A stretch of 64,000 nucleotides of DNA, from positions 2,728,001 to 2,792,000 of the forward strand of contig NZ_CP014306.1 of assembly GCF_001557535.2 (NCBI RefSeq), written 5' to 3'. Below, piece by piece: positions 18,059 to 26,716 of this stretch. Positions within the stretch are counted from its first letter, which is position 1. Each line of letters opens with the position of its first letter. The DNA is from Burkholderia sp. PAMC 26561 (lineage in GTDB: Bacteria > Pseudomonadota > Gammaproteobacteria > Burkholderiales > Burkholderiaceae). Both the position numbers and the translations under genes were made by a program. Under the pieces are notes generated by a model. The model had not been told where the DNA came from. It saw nothing but the letters and a program-made list of their open reading frames with translations, and ran no database searches.

Positions 18059-19924
18059 TTAAAGGATATCTGAAGCGTAATCCGCCAGACGCGAGCGCTC
18101 ACCGCGCGCCAGCGTCACGTGACCGCTGTGCGTCCAGCCCTTGAAGCGGTCAACCACGTACGTCAGCCCCGAGCTGCCTTCGGTCAAATAAGGCGTATCG
18201 ATCTGCGCGATATTGCCCAGGCACACGATCTTCGTACCCGGACCCGCCCGCGTGACGAGCGTTTTCATCTGTTTCGGCGTCAGGTTCTGCGCTTCATCGA
18301 TGATCACGTACTTGTCCACGAACGTGCGTCCACGCATGAAGTTCATGCTCTTCACCTTCAGGCGCGAGCGGATCAGTTCCTGCGTGGCGGCGCGGCCCCA
18401 TTCGCCGGCGGCGTCGTCCGTTTTCTGCAGGACCTCGAGGTTGTCGTCGAATGCGCCCATCCACGGCTGCATCTTTTCCTCTTCCGTACCCGGCAAGAAC
18501 CCGATATCTTCGCCCACCGGAACCGTCGCCCGGGTCACGATGATCTCGTTGTAGCGCTTGTCGTCGAGTACCTGTGCGAGGCCGGCGGCCAGCGCCATCA
18601 AGGTCTTGCCGGTCCCGGCCTGACCCAGCAGCGTGACAAAGTCGACGTCCGGGTTCATCAGCAGGTTCAGCGCAAAATTCTGCTCCCGGTTGCGCGATGT
18701 AATGCCCCACACGTTGTTCTTGTGGTGACTGTAATCGCGCAGCGTTTGCAGCAGCGCCGTCTTGCCGTTGAGCTCACGCACGATGCCATAGAACGACGGT
18801 TCGCCGTTCTGCGGTTCGAAGTACACAAACTCGTTCACTAACATGGACGCGCATTGCGGACCGGTCACGCGGTAGTACGTGGTGCCTGTCTTCGTGTCCT
18901 GCCAGCTTTCCATGCCTTTCGCGTGCTTCGTCCAGAAGTCCGAAGGCAGCGCGCGCACGCCGGAATAAAGCAGATCCTTGTCTTCCAGGACCTGGTCGTT
19001 GAAATAATCTTCTGCCGGCAGACCGAGCGCGTGGGCCTTGATGCGCATGTTGATGTCTTTCGACACCAGCACGACCTGGCGATCCGTGCGCTCTTTTTGC
19101 AGCGCGCGAACCACGCCGAGAATCTGGTTGTCCGCCTTGCCGACCGGCAGACCCTCAACCGGCTCGATGTCGGTCAACGTGGTCTGGAAGTAAAGGCGGC
19201 CGGTTGCATCGCGGTTACCCAGGGCGGAGAGCGGCAATCCCGCCGACATCTCGCCAACATGGGCGACCAGCGCATCCAGCGTACGGCTGACCTGGCGTGC
19301 ATTGCGCGCCACTTCCGACATGCCTTTCTTGTGGTTGTCGAGTTCCTCGAGCGTCATCATGGGCAGATAGACGTCGTGTTCCTCGAACCTGAAAAGCGAT
19401 GATGGATCGTGCATCAGCACGTTCGTATCGAGCACGAAGAGCTTGCCGATCTCGTTTTCCGGCTGGCCGCGCTGACGGCGCTTTTGCTGAACGCGCGGCT
19501 GTGCGGCAGCCGAAGCCGGCGCGGCGGGCGGCGCTTCGGAACGAACGCGAGCTTCGACCGGCGCGCGGGCCACGGCCGGCTGCGCCGTGGTCTCGACCTG
19601 CTCGGCGGGCGCAGCGGCGGGCTGCAGCAAGGCCGCGGTCTGCCTGGTGCGGCGCGTACGCGCGGCAGGTGCGGCGTCGGATGCTTCGACGGCCGAGCCT
19701 TTTGCGGCATTCGCGAGCGTTTCACTGGCGATCGCGCGCAACGTGTTCGCGGCGGTGGGGCGCGAAGCGCTAGCCGGCGCGGCGAAGTCAGTATCGATGT
19801 CAGTCGTGGCTAGGTCGCCCTCGCTCGCCTGCTTTCTGGATGGTCGGGCAGGCCGGGCTTTGGCTTTGTATTCTTCAGACGGCAGGAGGTTGCCGAGCTT
19901 GACGGGTGCGGTAGGCAAAGGCAT
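18059..19924 (-). CDS. PIN domain plus PhoH-like ATPase
   Basis: 621 residues. The first ~155 residues are Ala/Pro/Arg-rich and look disordered. A PIN nuclease domain follows (LFVLDTNVLMHDPSSLFRF at about 163-181, with later acidic residues in ADNQILGVV and VLVSKDINMRIKA). The PhoH ATPase comes next: Walker A GQAGTGKT near residue 430 and Walker B VIIDEAQNLT near 535. This domain pair is PhoH2/YlaK-like; characterised PhoH2 proteins unwind and cut RNA. Most family members are ~450-560 residues, so the long N-terminal low-complexity region accounts for the extra length. It is monocistronic with its own terminator. Confidence 0.9.
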   Translation of the reverse strand: MPLPTAPVKLGNLLPSEEYKAKARPARPSRKQASEGDLATTDIDTDFAAPASASRPTAANTLRAIASETLANAAKGSAVEASDAAPAARTRRTRQTAALLQPAAAPAEQVETTAQPAVARAPVEARVRSEAPPAAPASAAAQPRVQQKRRQRGQPENEIGKLFVLDTNVLMHDPSSLFRFEEHDVYLPMMTLEELDNHKKGMSEVARNARQVSRTLDALVAHVGEMSAGLPLSALGNRDATGRLYFQTTLTDIEPVEGLPVGKADNQILGVVRALQKERTDRQVVLVSKDINMRIKAHALGLPAEDYFNDQVLEDKDLLYSGVRALPSDFWTKHAKGMESWQDTKTGTTYYRVTGPQCASMLVNEFVYFEPQNGEPSFYGIVRELNGKTALLQTLRDYSHHKNNVWGITSRNREQNFALNLLMNPDVDFVTLLGQAGTGKTLMALAAGLAQVLDDKRYNEIIVTRATVPVGEDIGFLPGTEEEKMQPWMGAFDDNLEVLQKTDDAAGEWGRAATQELIRSRLKVKSMNFMRGRTFVDKYVIIDEAQNLTPKQMKTLVTRAGPGTKIVCLGNIAQIDTPYLTEGSSGLTYVVDRFKGWTHSGHVTLARGERSRLADYASDIL

Positions 19925-20160
19925 GGTTTCCCTCGAAAGGATCGGATCTTATGTCGTGCGTCGCCTGTCGCATCCTGCTGGGTTGGCCTGAGTTATCAGG
20001 CCTGACTTCGATGCAGTTTGCGCCCGGTGACGCGCTTCGGTTTCGAAAACGCCGGTTCGCCTAGATTTCGATCGGCTCCTTGGAAGTTGCGTCCTGAAGA
20101 TCAAACGGGAGTTCAAACGCGCGGACGGCGCGGCGCGCAGCGCGGGAGGGAGCGTCCGCA
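19925..20160. other. Leader region upstream of the PhoH gene
   Basis: About 236 bases between the PhoH start and the RNA candidate terminator. It should hold the minus-strand PhoH promoter and leader, but I could not single out a convincing -35/-10 pair. No gene seen. Confidence 0.5.
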
Positions 20161-20362
20161 AACAAAAAAGCCGCCGTCCCGGACGTTGGGACCAGCGGCT
20201 CTGGAGCGCCTGCGTACCTGCTCCTTTCGTCCTTCACTTCGCCCGGGCAACATGTGAAGCCGGAGCGTCGTGTGTAGCGGAGACCCGTGCCGGTCGCGGT
20301 GGTTGCCGCGATACACCGGGCGCTACGTAAAGAGAAATGGAAGGAGGGGCATGCGCTCATTG
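20161..20362 (-). ncRNA. Candidate structured small RNA (~200 nt) downstream of bcp
   Basis: On the minus strand a promoter-like pair TGTACA-N17-TATATT (20397 to 20369) overlaps the end of bcp and would start transcription near 20362. An intrinsic terminator ends it: stem GCCGC/GTCCC with GGGAC/GCGGC at 20170-20199, then six T. Between them are nested pairings: GAGCGC (20358-20353) with GCGCTC (20209-20204); CTCCTT (20346-20341) with AAGGAG (20226-20221); GTAGCG (20326-20321) with CGCTAC (20279-20274), which itself encloses CCGGT-x4-CGCGG hairpins; and CTTCAC (20259-20254) with GTGAAG (20237-20232). This gives a closed multi-branch fold. I match no known family. It could instead be a long bcp 3'UTR. 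Confidence 0.5.
20170..20199 (-). terminator. Rho-independent terminator of the 20.2-20.4 kb transcript
   Basis: Two-part stem: GCCGC with GCGGC and GTCCC with GGGAC, one or two unpaired bases between the parts, 7-nt loop. A run of six T follows on the minus strand. It lies ~180 nt after the bcp stop, too far to be a simple bcp terminator. Confidence 0.85.
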
Positions 20363-20381
20363 CGAATCAATATAACGTGCC

Positions 20382-20843
20382 TCAAAGCGCTTGTACAGCT
20401 TCCACAATCTGCTCGACGTGACCTGGAACCTTTACGCCACGGAACTCCCGGCGAAGCACACAGTTCGCGTCCAGCAGGAAGGTCGAACGCTCGATTCCGC
20501 GGACTTCCTTGCCATACATTTTCTTCATCTTGATGACGCCGAAGAGCGAGCAGATGGCTTCGTCGGAGTCGGACACCAGTGTGTACGGCAGTTCCAGCTT
20601 CGCCTTGAAGTTGTCGTGCGATTTCACGCTGTCGCGCGAGATACCGATGACCTCCGCGCCGGCTGCCTTGAACTGGTCGTAGAGATCGCGGAATTGCAGG
20701 CTTTCAGTGGTGCACCCCGGCGTATTGTCCTTCGGATAGAAAAACAGCACGACTTTCTTGCCCTTCAGGCTGGACAGCGAAAAGTCGCCGCCGGTGGCGG
20801 GGGCGGTGAAATCGGGAACAGGTTGATCGACTGCGATCGGCAC
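20382..20843 (-). CDS. bcp: Thiol peroxidase Bcp (PrxQ)
   Basis: Reduces hydrogen peroxide and organic hydroperoxides. 153 residues from a GTG at 20843, chosen because GAGGAG lies 8 nt upstream and the family usually starts just before the first strand; an in-frame ATG further upstream is not used. The peroxidatic Cys44 is in YPKDNTPGCTTESLQF. The resolving Cys found five residues later in many PrxQ proteins is absent (Leu/Gln there); Cys98 (EAICSLFG) is a candidate for that role. It is last in the minus-strand Ara4N gene run, 128 nt after arnD. Confidence 0.93.
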   Translation of the reverse strand: MPIAVDQPVPDFTAPATGGDFSLSSLKGKKVVLFFYPKDNTPGCTTESLQFRDLYDQFKAAGAEVIGISRDSVKSHDNFKAKLELPYTLVSDSDEAICSLFGVIKMKKMYGKEVRGIERSTFLLDANCVLRREFRGVKVPGHVEQIVEAVQAL

Positions 20844-20971
20844 GGAGTTTCTCCTCTTTTTTATCGATGACGCGTGCCCGGACGCCAGTTTCTGGTGATC
20901 GGGCACGTTGAAACGGTGGTGCAGATTGGAAGAATCTCGTTCCTGCAAGCTCGCTGAGCCCGCGCGAGGCA

Positions 20972-21868
20972 TCAGTCCGGCTGCAGGATCAGCTCACCCG
21001 CGCGGCCCGGAATCTCGCCCCACGCAACAGGGTACGTGGGCAGCGTCGAGCGGTCCAGCGTCGCATGATAGTCACCCATCGTGCAGAACGTGTGACCCTG
21101 GGCGCTCCAGCCAGCCAGCATCTGCTCGAAAACCGGGGCAAGCTTTTGTCCCTCGAGTTCGGCGTGCAGCGTGAATACCTGATCGTGATCCCGCTTCGAT
21201 GTCAGCCCGAGCAGATGAGCGGCGACGTTGCTCACGTCGACGCCATCGACGCCCAGAACCTCATCCAGCGTGGGCAGCGTGGTCGGCATCTGGACGTGAT
21301 TCAGGACGCGGCCATCGAGCACGGGAATGTAGGGCGCGTGGCCCCGTCCGTCGGACGCGTACTTCATGCCCCAGGCATCGATCTGTTCAAACGCGTAGCC
21401 GTTCATCTGCCAGCCTGCCGCGCCGTGCGTGACGGGCGGTGCGCCGAAGATTTCGATGAAACGCGCGTGGCTGCGCTGCATCTGCGCGGCGGTCCACTCA
21501 CGGTTGCCTGCGCGGACGTTGTCCTGCCAGTAGACGTGGTCCCACGTGTGGATGCCGCACTCGAAGCCGCCTTCGTGAATTGCGCGCATCTCTGCAACCG
21601 CACGCCGGCCGATGTCCGGCCCCGGCAGAAGCACGCCATACATGAGCGTCTTGACGCCGTAGTGCTCCACGACCGATGTCCGCGAGACCTTCTTCAGGAA
21701 CCCCGGACGAAACACCCGGCGTAAAGCCCAGCCGGTGTGATCGGGTCCGAGACTGAACAGGAAGGTCGCGCGGGCGTGATACTTGTCGAGCAGGCGCGCG
21801 AGATTCGGCACACCTTCGCGCGTGCCGCGCAACGTATCGACGTCGATTTTCAGAACGATGCGAGCCAC
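20972..21868 (-). CDS. arnD: 4-deoxy-4-formamido-L-arabinose-phosphoundecaprenol deformylase ArnD
   Basis: Polysaccharide-deacetylase-fold enzyme (298 residues) that removes the formyl group from undecaprenyl-phosphate-Ara4FN on the inner membrane. The first metal-binding Asp is in LKIDVDTLRGTREGVPNL, the HTWDHVYWQD segment provides the His motif, and FTLHAELEGQ the later one. Length matches ArnD. It starts 9 nt after the upstream decarboxylase gene, so it is within the arn operon. Confidence 0.94.
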   Translation of the reverse strand: MARIVLKIDVDTLRGTREGVPNLARLLDKYHARATFLFSLGPDHTGWALRRVFRPGFLKKVSRTSVVEHYGVKTLMYGVLLPGPDIGRRAVAEMRAIHEGGFECGIHTWDHVYWQDNVRAGNREWTAAQMQRSHARFIEIFGAPPVTHGAAGWQMNGYAFEQIDAWGMKYASDGRGHAPYIPVLDGRVLNHVQMPTTLPTLDEVLGVDGVDVSNVAAHLLGLTSKRDHDQVFTLHAELEGQKLAPVFEQMLAGWSAQGHTFCTMGDYHATLDRSTLPTYPVAWGEIPGRAGELILQPD

Positions 21869-21877
21869 GCGCCGCCC

Positions 21878-22927
21878 TTAATTCTGGTCTTCGACAAGGC
21901 GCCGGGCCGTCGCCACATCGCCGCGATACGCTTCGAAGATCTTGCGCAGGGCGTCGTCCATGGTCGCGACCGGTTTCCAGTCCAGTTCTTCGATCGTGTT
22001 GTCGATCTTGGGCACGCGGTTCTGCACGTCCTGGTAGCCCGTGCCGTAATAAGCATCCGACGACGTCTCGACCAGTTGCACGGTCTTCGCGCTCTCGGCG
22101 TACTCGCTGATCTCGTTCGCGAGCTTCAGCATCTTGTTCGCGAGTTCGCGCACCGAGAAGTTGTTGCTCGGATTGCCGATGTTGTAGATCTTGCCCGTCG
22201 CCACGCCGTTCTTGTTTTCGATGATCTTCATCAGCGCGCCAATGCCGTCGTCGATATCCGTGAACGCACGTTTTTGCGCGCCGCCATCGACGAGACTGAT
22301 GTTTTCGCCCCGCACGATATGGCCGAGGAACTGCGTGACCACTCGCGAGCTGCCTTCCTTCGGCGTGTAGATGGAGTCGAGGCCCGGGCCGATCCAGTTG
22401 AACGGGCGGAACAGCGTGAAGTTCAGGCCTTCCATGCCGTAACCCCAGATCACGCGGTCCATCAACTGCTTCGAGCACGCGTAGATCCAACGCGGCTTGT
22501 TGATCGGGCCGTAGCTGAGTTGCGATTCCTCGGGATCGAACTGCTCGTCCGTGCACATGCCGTAGACCTCGGACGTCGACGGGAACACGAGGTGCTTGCC
22601 GTACTTCACGGCCGAACGCACGATGGGCAGGTTCGCTTCGAAGTCGAGCTCGAACACACGCAGCGGCTGCTTCACGTAGGTGGCCGGCGTTGCGATCGCG
22701 ACCAGCGGGAGGATCACATCGCATTTCTTGATGTGATATTCGACCCACTCCTTGTTGATCGTGATGTCGCCTTCGAAGAAATGCATGCGCTCATGGTGGG
22801 CGAGGTCGCCCAAACGGTCGCGCTGCATGTCCATGCCGAAGACTTCCCAGTCGGTCGTCTCGAGAATGCGCTTGGAAAGGTGGTGGCCAATGAAGCCGTT
22901 GACACCCAGGATCAGGACTTTTTTCAT
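21878..22927 (-). CDS. UDP-glucuronate decarboxylase half of ArnA (stand-alone)
   Basis: 349 residues, equal to the C-terminal half of E. coli ArnA, which oxidatively decarboxylates UDP-glucuronate to UDP-Ara4O with NAD+. The Rossmann motif is ILGVNGFIGHHL (residues 5-16). The catalytic Ser/Thr, Tyr and Lys lie in PSTSEVYG and the IYACSKQLMDRVIW segment (YxxxK). In enterobacteria this domain is fused to the formyltransferase; here it is a separate gene whose ATG overlaps the formyltransferase stop by 4 nt (22924-22927). Sometimes labelled arnA2 in Burkholderia. Confidence 0.93.
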   Translation of the reverse strand: MKKVLILGVNGFIGHHLSKRILETTDWEVFGMDMQRDRLGDLAHHERMHFFEGDITINKEWVEYHIKKCDVILPLVAIATPATYVKQPLRVFELDFEANLPIVRSAVKYGKHLVFPSTSEVYGMCTDEQFDPEESQLSYGPINKPRWIYACSKQLMDRVIWGYGMEGLNFTLFRPFNWIGPGLDSIYTPKEGSSRVVTQFLGHIVRGENISLVDGGAQKRAFTDIDDGIGALMKIIENKNGVATGKIYNIGNPSNNFSVRELANKMLKLANEISEYAESAKTVQLVETSSDAYYGTGYQDVQNRVPKIDNTIEELDWKPVATMDDALRKIFEAYRGDVATARRLVEDQN

Positions 22928-23910
22928 GAATGAGGAAGTGATTGAGTGAGTCGGCCGAATTCGGCGGGACTGACGACGCGTTCGCCGCCGGCTGGAGTCT
23001 GGCTTTCGTCCACGAATGGCTGCCGTAGTTCACGAATGGCGACGACGCGGCCATCGCCGCATACGCCAAACAGCGCATTATCCTTCACGTGAAGGCCGGG
23101 GGGCAAATCCCCGAGCGCGCGCAGGGTCTCGGCTTCGAAATCGGGCAAACCGGTCTCCGGCACGAGCCGGGCCCGCGCCACGATAAACCGTGTCGGTCCA
23201 AGATCCGTGAAAGCGCCCGGATACGGCGGCGCGACGGCGCGAATCAGGTTGTACACCTGCTGTGCCGGTTTCGACCAGTCGATACGCCCATCTTCCGGTT
23301 TCCTGCCGCCGAAATAGCTGCCTTTGCTGAGATCGTTCGGAAGATGCGGCGCTTCCCCTGCGATCAGCGCCGGCAGCACACGCCAGAGCGTCTGTTCGGC
23401 GGCGACGGTGGTTTTGTCGAAGACCTGGCTCGCGGTGTCGTCCGGGAGAATGGGAACAGGCGTCTGCGCGAGAATGGTCCCGGCGTCGGGCTTTGCCGCC
23501 ATTTCATGCAGCGTCGCACCGGTTTCCGTCTCGCCGTTCAGCACGGCCCAGTTGGTTGGAACGCGGCCGCGATATTTCGGCAGCAGCGAGCCGTGCATGT
23601 TGTACGCGCCGCGCGTGGCGAGCGCGAGCAGGCCGACCGGCAGCATATGACGGTAGTAGAACGAGAAGATGAAGTCCGGCGCAAGCCTGGCTATGGCGTC
23701 ATGCAGCTCGGCCGACTTCGGGTCGGCGGGCGTGATCACGTCGATCCCATGATCCGCCGCCACGGATTTCACGCTGCTGAACCAGATGTTCTCTTGCGGA
23801 TTGTCTTCGTGCGTGACGACCAGCGCAACGTCCACGCCGCGCGCCAGCAACACCTGCAGGCAACGCACGCCGACGTTGTGATACGCGAACACGACTGCGC
23901 GTGGCTTCAT
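22924..23910 (-). CDS. UDP-Ara4N formyltransferase half of ArnA (stand-alone)
   Basis: 328 residues from ATG 23910, equivalent to the N-terminal half of E. coli ArnA; it transfers formyl from 10-formyl-THF to UDP-Ara4N. The formyltransferase core is visible in GAYNMHGSLLPKYRGRVPTN (Asn/His of the NMHxSLLPxYRG motif) and the Asp in LHEMAAKPDAGTI. The C-terminal OB-like domain (residues ~210-310) is retained. Translationally coupled to the decarboxylase gene by a 4-nt overlap, and 10 nt after arnC. Confidence 0.93.
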   Translation of the reverse strand: MKPRAVVFAYHNVGVRCLQVLLARGVDVALVVTHEDNPQENIWFSSVKSVAADHGIDVITPADPKSAELHDAIARLAPDFIFSFYYRHMLPVGLLALATRGAYNMHGSLLPKYRGRVPTNWAVLNGETETGATLHEMAAKPDAGTILAQTPVPILPDDTASQVFDKTTVAAEQTLWRVLPALIAGEAPHLPNDLSKGSYFGGRKPEDGRIDWSKPAQQVYNLIRAVAPPYPGAFTDLGPTRFIVARARLVPETGLPDFEAETLRALGDLPPGLHVKDNALFGVCGDGRVVAIRELRQPFVDESQTPAGGERVVSPAEFGRLTQSLPHS

Positions 23911-23920
23911 GGCAAAGACC

Positions 23921-24949
23921 TCATGACGGATCGACCTCGCGCGTGATCGCGGCGACGGCTTCCTGACGCGGCTTGGTACGCGAGATCTGGCCGTCGCGTT
24001 CTTCCAGTATTGTCTGAACCAGATAACGCGGCCGTGCACGAACCTGCTGATAGATCCGGCCGATGTACTCGCCGAGCAGCCCCAGCGCGAAGATGATCAC
24101 GCCGAGCATGAAGAAGGTGATGGCGAACAGCGTGAACACACCTTCGACTTCCGCGCCGAACATGAAACGCCGCACCAGCAGCAGCAGGAACAAACCTGCG
24201 GACCCTACCGAAAGAATCACGCCTATGAACGATAACCACTGCAGCGGCACGACCGAAAACCCGGTCACGAGGTCGAAGTTCAGGCGGATCAGGCTGTACA
24301 GCGAATACTTGGATTCGCCCGCGAAACGTTCTTCGTGCGCGACATCGATTTCAATCGGATTCTGCGAGAACGTGTAGGCGAGCGCCGGAATGAACGTGTT
24401 GATTTCGCCGCAACGATTGATCGTATCGATGATATGACGGCTATACCCGCGCAGCATGCAGCCCTGGTCCGTCATGCGAATCCGCGTGATGCGTTCGCGC
24501 AATCGGTTCATCAGCCGCGATGCCTTCTTGCGCCAGAAACTATCCCGGCGCTGCTGACGGATCGTGCCGACATAGTCGTAACCCTCGCGCATCTTGGTTA
24601 GCAGCTTGGCGATTTCCTCGGGCGGATTCTGCAGGTCGGCGTCCAGCGTGATTACGCTTTCCCCGCGTGACTGCTCGAAGCCGGCGAGGATGGCCATGTG
24701 CTGGCCGTAATTGCCGTTTAGCAGGATCACGCGCGTCGTGTCCGGACGTGCGCGAAATTGCTGCGCGAGCAGTGCGGCGGATTTGTCCCTGCTGCCGTCG
24801 TTGATAAAAATGACCTCATACGTTGCACCGAGCGCATCGAGCGCGGGATACAGGCGCGAGAAGAGCGCGGCGAGGCCGTCTTCCTCGTTGTACACCGGGA
24901 CCACGACCGTCAGTTCGGGGCCGGTCGGCAAAAAATCGGTTTGACTCAT
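23921..24949 (-). CDS. arnC: Undecaprenyl-phosphate 4-deoxy-4-formamido-L-arabinose transferase ArnC
   Basis: 342 residues. GT2-type glycosyltransferase domain at the N-terminus (LTVVVPVYNEEDGLAALFSR; DADLQNPPEEI holds the DxD-type Asp residues), followed by two C-terminal membrane helices near residues 235-305 (FIGVILSVGSAGLFLLLLV; GVFTLFAITFFMLGVIIFAL). It attaches Ara4FN to undecaprenyl phosphate at the inner membrane face. In the arn operon, 74 nt after arnB and 10 nt before the formyltransferase. Confidence 0.94.
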   Translation of the reverse strand: MSQTDFLPTGPELTVVVPVYNEEDGLAALFSRLYPALDALGATYEVIFINDGSRDKSAALLAQQFRARPDTTRVILLNGNYGQHMAILAGFEQSRGESVITLDADLQNPPEEIAKLLTKMREGYDYVGTIRQQRRDSFWRKKASRLMNRLRERITRIRMTDQGCMLRGYSRHIIDTINRCGEINTFIPALAYTFSQNPIEIDVAHEERFAGESKYSLYSLIRLNFDLVTGFSVVPLQWLSFIGVILSVGSAGLFLLLLVRRFMFGAEVEGVFTLFAITFFMLGVIIFALGLLGEYIGRIYQQVRARPRYLVQTILEERDGQISRTKPRQEAVAAITREVDPS

Positions 24950-25023
24950 ATTGGCGATGGTTCCGCTAGATTTCCGTAATCAATTGATGCTGCGCCGGCC
25001 GCAGCCCGCGGCGCGGCTTCTTC

Positions 25024-26193
25024 TTATATGGCGTGCGCCGCGCAGATTTCATCGACGGCCTGCACGACTCGCGTCACGTCGTCATGGGTCATCTGCGTGA
25101 AAAGGGGCAGCGTAACCGTGGACGCGCCATACTTTTCGGCTTGCGGGAACATGCCTTCATGGAAACCGCGCGCCCGGTACAGCGTGAACAGATGCAGCGC
25201 CGGGTAATGCACGCCCGTGCCGATGCCGCGCTCCTTCATCTGCCCCATGAATTCCGAGCGCGTGAGGGAGAGGCGCTCCAGCGGCAACGCAATCTGGAAC
25301 ATGTGCCAGTTGCTGTCAGTGAAGTTCTGCACCGGCAGTTGCACGCCCGCGCGCACGGCCGAGCCGTTCGCGAAACTCTCGAAATAGGCTCGCGCGAGCT
25401 CGCGGCGCTTTTCCGTGAAACGCTCGACGTGCTTCAACTGCCCGAGGCCGACGCGAGCGGCGACATCGGTGAGATTGTATTTGCCGCCGAGCAGGTCGCA
25501 GTCCATTCCGTCGAAGCCCGTGCGCGTGATGCCCTGCAGCCGGTACTTCTGGGCCAGCACCGCTTCCTCTTCGTTATTCAGGACAAGCGCGCCGCCTTCT
25601 ATGGACGTCACGTTCTTGTTGGCGTGAAAACTGAACGAAACCATGTCGCCAAACGAGCCGATTTTCTTGCCGCGCCAGCTTGAACCGAACGCCTGCGCGG
25701 CGTCTTCGATCACGCGCAATTTATGGTCGCGGGCGATGCCGTAGAGGCGGTCCATATCCACGGGCAAACCAGAGAGATATACCGGCAGGATGGCCTTGGT
25801 GCGCGGCGTGATGGCTTTTTCCAGTAGATCCAGGTCGATATTGCGCGTGACCGGATCGATGTCCGCAAATACTGGCGTGGCGCCCGTTTCAATGATCACA
25901 TTGCTGGTCGAGACCCAGGTCATCGGCGTGGTGATGACTTCGTCGCCTTCGCCTTCGCCTACGCCCGCAATCCGCAAGCCGATTTCCATGGTCGCCGTAC
26001 CGGAATTGAACGTGCGCACCGGGCGGCCGCCGCAATAGGCAGACAGATCAGCTTCGAACTGCGTGTTCTGCGGGCCGGTCGTGATCCAGCCGGAACGCAG
26101 TACGTCGGCGACGCCCTGGATCGTCTCTTCGTCGATCTCGGAGCGCACGAACGGCAGGAAAGGGAGCGTTTTGGAGGTCACGTTCTGGGTCAT
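25024..26193 (-). CDS. arnB: UDP-4-amino-4-deoxy-L-arabinose aminotransferase ArnB
   Basis: PLP enzyme of the DegT/DnrJ/EryC1 family, 389 residues, makes UDP-Ara4N from UDP-Ara4O with glutamate. The PLP Lys is in SFHANKNVTSIEGGAL near residue 188, as in Salmonella ArnB. Other family motifs are FNSGTATMEIGLR and EDAAQAFGSSWRG. It begins after the small SMR gene (65 nt) and precedes arnC. Confidence 0.95.
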   Translation of the reverse strand: MTQNVTSKTLPFLPFVRSEIDEETIQGVADVLRSGWITTGPQNTQFEADLSAYCGGRPVRTFNSGTATMEIGLRIAGVGEGEGDEVITTPMTWVSTSNVIIETGATPVFADIDPVTRNIDLDLLEKAITPRTKAILPVYLSGLPVDMDRLYGIARDHKLRVIEDAAQAFGSSWRGKKIGSFGDMVSFSFHANKNVTSIEGGALVLNNEEEAVLAQKYRLQGITRTGFDGMDCDLLGGKYNLTDVAARVGLGQLKHVERFTEKRRELARAYFESFANGSAVRAGVQLPVQNFTDSNWHMFQIALPLERLSLTRSEFMGQMKERGIGTGVHYPALHLFTLYRARGFHEGMFPQAEKYGASTVTLPLFTQMTHDDVTRVVQAVDEICAAHAI

Positions 26194-26258
26194 GGAGTCT
26201 CTGCGTTAGAAATGGAGGAGCGAGGCGTTGACATAAGCTGACAAAAGCGAAGCCGGGG

Positions 26259-26630
26259 CTAGGCGCGGGTCAACACCACTACGCCAATCAGGATGATGCC
26301 GATACCAACCAGGCGCTGCACTGACAGAATTTCACCGAACAAATACCACGCTGCGAAAGCGTTTACCACGTAACCCAATGAAAGCATGGGATAAGCCACG
26401 GAAACGTCGACCCGCGACAAACCCACGATCCACACCACGACACTGAACACATAGCAGGTGAGGCCACCGATGATCGGCCATTGCGTTGCAATCTTCAAAC
26501 CAATCGGCACGATGTTCGCCGGCGTGAACTCGAAATGGCCCACGGCGTTCACACCTGCTTTGAGCAGCAACTGCGCACCGGCGTTCAACAGGACGCCGGT
26601 GATGATGCAAATGAAGGATATCGGGTTCAT
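26259..26630 (-). CDS. SMR/EamA-type small membrane protein, probable Ara4N-lipid flippase (ArnE/ArnF-like)
   Basis: 123 residues, four hydrophobic helices (about 1-20, 42-65, 70-92, 98-120). The conserved Ala/Gly-rich GVLLNAGAQLLLKAG start and VAYPMLSLGYVVNAFAAWYLF segment fit the small multidrug resistance-like fold. Placed between arnT and arnB, it most likely translocates undecaprenyl-phosphate-Ara4N across the inner membrane, the job done in E. coli by the ArnE-ArnF pair. Only one such gene is present here. Confidence 0.85.
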   Translation of the reverse strand: MNPISFICIITGVLLNAGAQLLLKAGVNAVGHFEFTPANIVPIGLKIATQWPIIGGLTCYVFSVVVWIVGLSRVDVSVAYPMLSLGYVVNAFAAWYLFGEILSVQRLVGIGIILIGVVVLTRA

Positions 26631-26716
26631 CGTCGACCGTAATAGTGGTTTTTATCGGCGTAGTGCGGCGCAGCATTCTTGTACAAAATGGCTTGCGCGA
26701 ACGCCGCACCATTGTT

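Noticed and set aside
20161..20362. Assignment of the structured RNA to 6S RNA or SRP RNA
   Set aside because: Size suits 6S, but the fold branches instead of forming one long rod with a central bubble, and the SRP GGAAGGAAGCA-type loop is missing.
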